In this document: piece by piece, positions 59,401 to 64,000 of the stretch
Layout of the letters: each line of letters begins with the position of its first letter
How positions within the stretch are numbered: the first letter of the stretch is position 1
Origin: Phalacrocorax aristotelis
Lineage: Eukaryota > Chordata > Aves > Suliformes > Phalacrocoracidae
Direction: 5' to 3'
DNA: 64,000 nucleotides
Assembly (NCBI RefSeq): GCF_949628215.1
Contig: NC_134279.1
Location: forward strand, 82,391,330 to 82,455,329
Notes under the pieces: model-generated
What the model was told of the DNA's origin: nothing
Seen by the model: only the letters and a program-made list of their open reading frames with translations
Database searches by the model: none
Made by a program: the position numbers and the translations under genes

Positions 59401-60760
59401 TCGTCTTATTAAATCTTAAGAGAAACCTTAAGCATATGGATGCCTAGAACAGCTCAAAAAATGATACACTGCTCCGTTCTGGAGATGCAATTCTCAGGGG
59501 GAAGAAATGGGCCTCCTCTGTTTTATCAGGACATTTATCACATCACTGTGTATAAATTGATACTGCTTGTTACACAGAAATACTGGATAATTAGGCACGT
59601 GCACGTGGGAGGGCACAGGGACAGGAGAATCTCTTCCTTGTTACTTATCATGCTGAACCCAGATGAGTCTTTAGCACAGGGTTCTTCTTTCTTTCTGTCA
59701 TTAAACCTGTGCTTACACAAAGCACATGTTACACAACTTGGACAGCCAGGGAGGAAGAGCATTAGTAGCAGTTGTTAGCTGGGACAGAAGCAGCTCCCTG
59801 CAGGGATCTCACTGCTTCATGGCAGAATGAGGCGGGATTCAGGAGAGTCCTAGAGTAACCCAGCAAAACAGGCCCTGCTGTTTCCCTCTCCTGCTCACCA
59901 AAAGACTGAAGCCCTCACCCCACCTCTGCTCTGCTGCTGGTTGTATGGTGAGGCCCCAGCACAGAAACTGTTCTTGAACAGCTGGGTACGTGTTTGTGGT
60001 TCAAAGTTAGTCACACCCATGCTTAGGGATACTGGTTTATTCTACAGCTTTTGCCAGACAGAGTTGATCCTTGGTCAACCAGTGCCAGCACGGTGAGACT
60101 ACACTATCAGCTGAACAAACACTTAATGGTGAAATCCACAGTCCCCAAAGTTAACAAATTAACACCAGGACTGCCAATTCTCCACTGAAGCAAAATTAAG
60201 AATGATGACTCCAGGCTTTGTTAACCACAGTTGTGACATTAGCTGTGAGTTGTGTAAGCTAAATCCATCTACAGCAAGGCTACGCGAGAGCAAAACCAGC
60301 AGCCTTCAGCTCGAGGAAGCATCGTCCTTCTTTAAACATGATCCACAATCCCTCTGTTCTGCCCTCAAGACTACACAAGACATCCTTCATGTGCTTTAAT
60401 CAGGACCACGCTTGTCTTTTTTCTATACAACATGTGTAAGTACTGGGAGGATTTCAGGTTAGGCAGGGGGATTTTTTGTTCCACATTTTGCCAGGCTTGA
60501 CTGCTTTGACCCTGATTAAATGCTAATATACTCTAAGCACCTAGAAGTTGCAAAATAATACCACAGAATTAACTTTCAGTAAATACTACTATAATGCTTG
60601 TGACCTCAAGGAGAAAAAATCTGAAATGTTCCAGTAGAAATACTTGACCAGAACACCTACTGTTTTGTAAAGCTGTGCTTTCAGGCGGTATGAGTTGTAT
60701 TCCATTTTTCTCTTCTCTTCCTCTCGCTTCTTCTGTACCTCTGGCAGCCGCTCATAGATC
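53369..60760 (-). CDS. ALMS1: ALMS-motif protein, C-terminal two exons (probably ALMS1)
   Basis: Partial gene: the two last coding exons of a protein ending in an ALMS motif, the C-terminal region shared by ALMS1, CEP295 and C10orf90, which are centrosome/basal-body or related proteins. Exon 60661-60760 gives [20 protein letters not shown] and on through [10 protein letters not shown]. The terminal exon 53369-53413 gives [14 protein letters not shown] and a stop. The junction is phase 0 on both sides, so the reading frame is continuous across a 7.2-kb intron. The RLPEVxKKxEEE and GRKVPW signatures fit ALMS1 best from memory; the choice among paralogues is an inference. The preceding exon is not recognisable up to 64000. 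The gene is transcribed toward ADAM33 on the same strand. Confidence 0.8.
54483..54950 (+). mobile_element. CR1 LINE copy C' in the last ALMS1 intron
   Basis: Plus-strand CR1 3' part (GAGAGTGTCCAGAGGAGGCC) running to GGGCATTCTGTGATTCTATG. Close to the reverse complement of 4060-4530. Confidence 0.9.
55028..55108. repeat. TA/CA-rich simple repeat
   Basis: Degenerate ATAC/ATAT dinucleotide-rich stretch (GTATACAGTATATGTGCATA and similar) just after CR1 copy C'. Confidence 0.7.
56622..57657 (+). mobile_element. CR1 LINE copy B' in the last ALMS1 intron
   Basis: Plus reading [20 protein letters not shown] then [19 protein letters not shown] is CR1 reverse transcriptase. The GC-rich 3' region and the end ACCTTAATGACTCTATGGTT follow. 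Very close to copy B (1818-2730) in the opposite orientation and about 120 bp longer. Confidence 0.92.
60661..60760 (-). CDS. ALMS1: ALMS-motif penultimate coding exon
   Basis: 100 bp: one base completes a split codon, then 33 codons. Charged and helical ([20 protein letters not shown]), typical of the ALMS motif. Acceptor TTACACTTAAG|GATC and donor AAAACA|GTAGGT. Confidence 0.85.
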
Positions 60761-62234
60761 CTTAAGTGTAAAAGTCAAAAATAGTCACTTGGAATTAACT
60801 TATTGATATTAAAAAAAAGAAAATCCTTTGTTTTATCTTCATGTCCTTTTAAAGGCTACTGGCCAACCATATAGAAAAACTTACCTGGGGGTTTACTAGC
60901 GTCACACTGGGAAAATGTGGAATACATAGCAGCTGTGATATCGAAAATTCCCACATCCCATAATGCCTTTCTCTTACAAGCAGCACCCTCCTAAGAGCAG
61001 TATTTATAATATTAAAATGACCATACAGCTGATATGATTACCCAGAGAACACCAGGTAGAGCTTCAGTATATTCAGTATAGCCCCATTGCTTTTCTGTAC
61101 TGGTTATGCTGATTCGAGTAACACGTTTATCCATCAACAGCAATATCTTTATCACAAGAATAACCTGAGTTTAGCTATTTAGGCATCTTTTCAAAATTTC
61201 AGTATTTTCAACATTCAACCACGTTGCCCAGTTTAAGGTGAACGCTTTGTTTTCTCCAGTGCCGACCCTCTCCCATACCAGAGCCAAACAGCAAGGGATG
61301 CTTTGAACTGAATAGAGGGCGACTGGTGCCCGGTACAAAGCCAGCGCACTAGTCTGTTTTACAGGCCACCATCTGAAGGAGGGACCTGAGGGCTAGGGTG
61401 GCAGTGTACTGCTCACGCTGCCTTCCCCAAATCTTCCTCTATGATCATAACAGTTTACTAATTCCACGGCACTGGATGCCAAGAAATGGGCAGCTTCAAA
61501 ATCATTGCGGTTACAGGAGGTGGAAATGAAGTATGTTCATAAGTGTCAGTCCTGTAATAGTTAAAGCAAGACAGATCCTACTATAACTCCTTTCTTAACG
61601 TGCTGATTTGATAATCAGCAAATAGAAAAAAAAACTTGTTACAGATACAATAGTGCATTACACTGTTTTATACACTGTTTCATTCTTATGTCAGTATAAT
61701 ATCCTTGCCTAATTACTGTTGGCACTTCAAATATTTTTAAACACGTCTATGCCTTCAACTCATGAACTGAAAGGACTTCACCACCCTCCATTTTGAACAC
61801 TGCAAATCAATACAGCCCACCAGCCAGGAGGGGCATCTTCGACAGTGGTCTTGGTACTAATTCCAGCAGGAAAATAAGGAATACTTCAGACAGGCACGAG
61901 AAGCAAGGGAGGCAAATGCCTCTCAGTGTTTTGCTATTTAGTCAGTTCAAGTCAGATGTCATTTGTATGGTTCCAAAGAGAGAGGGGTGAGAAGTTAGCT
62001 GGGAAACGAAGTAACAAGAAGCCATATGATAAGGCATAACTAAGTAGGCAGAACCAAGAAAGCAAGGATCAAACCCAAAGCTCAATACTGAATTTTATCT
62101 CCTGTCTAATTTACCAGCATCAGCTAAGGAAAGTCACACTCGTTTGTAGCTTCTATATCCCCCCCCGAGATGTGTTTACCAGTCCATCAGACTTCACGGC
62201 AGAATTGATGAGCAAACAAATACATATCAAACAC

Positions 62235-62284
62235 AAAAATAGGAGGAAAAAAAAAAAAAAAAAAACCAAGAAAAAGAAAAAAGG
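62235..62284. repeat. A-rich tract
   Basis: A run of about 20 A followed by AAAAAG-type repeats, within the probable ALMS1 intron. Confidence 0.85.
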
Positions 62285-62524
62285 AACCACACTCCTTCCA
62301 CTGCCCTACCTTCCTGTGTATCCCTATGCTCTTACTCTGTCTGCAGCTGCTCTTAGGAGGTCACCTCTTCTAAAAATGTCACTACCCCAATCATTGCTAC
62401 AGAAAAGAGGAAATAAATCACATTTTGATGTTTACTTTACCTCTCTTAGGCTTTGCTGGAAGGCAGCAGAGGCTGCTAGGTCTATGCACGTGTTACTGGA
62501 TGGGGGTGGGGATACCACCAAGAT

Positions 62525-63470
62525 TCATCAATGGATACCTCAACTTATTCATCAATGACCTGGACAAAGGAGCAGAGCGTCCCCTCAGCAAGTTCCCTGA
62601 CGATCCCAAGCCGGGAGGAGCGGCTGATGCCCCAGAAGCTGTGCTGGCATCCAGCGAGAGCTGGGCAGGCTGGAGAGCTGGGCCCAGGGGAACCTCAGGG
62701 AATTCAACAAGAGCCAGTGCAGGGTCCTGCCCCTGGGGAGGAACAACCCCCCGCACCAGCACAGGCTGGGGGGGACCTGCTGGGGAGCGGCTCTGCTGGG
62801 AAGGCCCTGGGGGTGCTGGGGGGCAGCGAGGTGACCCTGAGCCAGCACCAGGCCCTTGGGGCCAAGGGGGCCAGCGGTGCCCTGGGGGGCATGGAAAGGA
62901 GTGTGGGCAGCAGGGTGAGGGAGGTTCTCCTCCCCCTCTGCTCTGCCCCAGTGAGGCCACACCTGGGGTGCTGCGTCCAGGTCTGGGCTCCCCAGTTCAA
63001 GAAGGACAGGGAACTGCTGGGGAGAGTCCAGGGGAGAGCTACGGAGATGCCCAGGGGCAGGAGCATCTCCCTTGTGAGGAAAGGCTGAGAGACCTGGGCT
63101 TGTTCAGCCTGGAGAAGAGAAGGCTGAGGGGGGATCTCATCAATGCCTATAAATATCTGAAGGGTGGGTGTCAGGAGGATGGGGCCGGACTCTTTTCAGT
63201 GGTGCCCAACGCCAGGCCAAGGGGCCACGGGCACAAGCTGGAACACGGGAAGTTCCACCTGAACAGGAGGACAAACCCCTTCCCTGTGCGGGTGCCAGAG
63301 CAGGGGCACAGGCTGCCCAGAGAGGCTGTGGGGTCCCTTCCCTGGAGACATTCACCCCCCGCCTGGACGCGGCCCTGTGCCCCTGCTCTGGGGGTGCCTG
63401 CTCCAGCAGGGGGTGGGACGGGGTGAGCTCCAGAGGTCCCTTCCAACCCTCACCAGTCTGTGATTTGGGG
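62525..63470 (+). mobile_element. CR1 LINE copy A' upstream of the ALMS-motif exons
   Basis: Plus reading [20 protein letters not shown] is the RT D-D region with substitutions. The rest is nearly identical to copy A at 790-1568, ending at CCCTTCCAACCCTCACCAG. Confidence 0.92.
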
Positions 63471-64000
63471 TTCTGCTTCACTACCACTTCACCATTCTCT
63501 AAAGGCTTTTGCCATTCTAGGGCTCCCCTTGAAGACAGATCAAGATTTACACCTCACAAATCATTCCACCAAAAGATGCTTAGAGCAAGAAGTGAGCAAT
63601 GCAGAATTGTAGGTAAATTCGCTGAAAATTGTTTTCATTACCTCTCGCTAATTTGCCGTGAGAAATTCCATTTATACCCTCACAGAGAAAACGAAAAAGC
63701 TTTTGCACTCATTATAGGTGTGGATTTCAAAACAATGGTACAGAATAAATTACTTCTCAGCTCCTGCTGAGAGCTGGAGTATGACGGCAGCAAGAACAAA
63801 AAAAAAAAAGTCACCCAGTGTGACTGAATCAGCCTCCATAGAAGCCCTGCTGACTTCAGTTATTAAGAAATCAGAGATTCTGAAAGATCAGATACATCGA
63901 TCTCACAGCCCAAGTGACCCGAACCCATATCCTTCTACTTCAGCTAAAACATGTGGAGACACATTCTTTGGGGGTCTGCCATATTTACCACTTCTACCAC

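Larger units (their letters stand above)
53414..60660 (-). other. Last intron of the ALMS-motif gene (7.2 kb)
   Basis: Bounded by a phase-0 donor at 60660 and acceptor at 53414. Contains CR1 copies C' and B', an A-tract at 54186 and the TA-rich repeat. 57.7-60.6 kb is AT-rich unique sequence without recognisable exons. Confidence 0.75.
60761..64000 (-). other. Upstream of the ALMS exons, probably intronic
   Basis: No segment reads as the ALMS1 exon that should precede IYERLPEV. The interval has an exon-like open piece at 60990-60885 (wrong phase), an A-tract and CR1 copy A'. It is most simply an intron running past the window edge. Confidence 0.55.

Noticed and set aside
62425-63426. 333-codon plus-strand ORF
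   Set aside because: It is the CR1 copy A' read through; the RT part is truncated and the rest is the CR1 3' region.
790-63470. The window as a giant palindrome
   Set aside because: Although CR1 pairs are nested, pair A is in direct orientation and unique sequence between copies is not mirrored, so independent insertions explain it.

Overview
This is a vertebrate nuclear genome window, almost certainly from a bird. It is dense in 5'-truncated CR1 LINE copies, has short introns and a GC-rich gene core with a CpG island, and contains no bacterial-style operons. There are two multi-exon genes, both on the minus strand and in tandem. All assignments come from reading translations and splice sites by eye; no similarity search was run.

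Layout. 1-16.1 kb: gene-poor sequence beyond the 3' end of ADAM33, with three CR1 copies (0.8-1.57, 1.82-2.73, 4.06-5.22 kb) and an old MIR-type SINE relic near 13.8 kb. 16.1-46.1 kb: an apparently intact ADAM33 (ADAM13-type) metalloprotease-disintegrin gene. I place 23 coding exons with compatible phases that give about 930 codons. In order they encode signal peptide, prodomain with a cysteine-switch Cys and a furin site, metalloprotease with the full zinc motif, disintegrin, cysteine-rich, EGF, one transmembrane helix and a long proline-rich tail. Only the last few codons are unassigned. Its introns hold four more CR1 copies and three minisatellites with 18-19 bp units. 45.5-46.8 kb: CpG island over exon 1. 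46.8-53.0 kb: intergenic, with no gene I can name. 53.0-64 kb: the 3' end of an ALMS-motif gene, most likely ALMS1. It has a 100-bp exon at 60.7 kb, a 7.2-kb last intron holding two CR1 copies, and a 45-bp terminal exon with stop at 53.37 kb. A third CR1 copy (62.5-63.5 kb) lies further upstream, probably in the preceding intron.

The two genes are not known to act in one pathway: ADAM33 is a cell-surface sheddase and ALMS1 a centrosome/basal-body protein. What links them is arrangement. An ALMS-motif gene lies directly 5' of an ADAM12/19/33-subfamily gene on the same strand. As I recall the human map, C10orf90 (also an ALMS-motif gene) lies the same way next to ADAM12, which suggests an ancient duplicated gene pair. 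I found no novel defence, RNA or mobile system. The unusual features are the paralogous pairing, a furin site split by an intron, an 18-bp tail micro-exon, the minisatellites (one interrupted by a CR1 insertion) and a few unexplained exon-like open segments.
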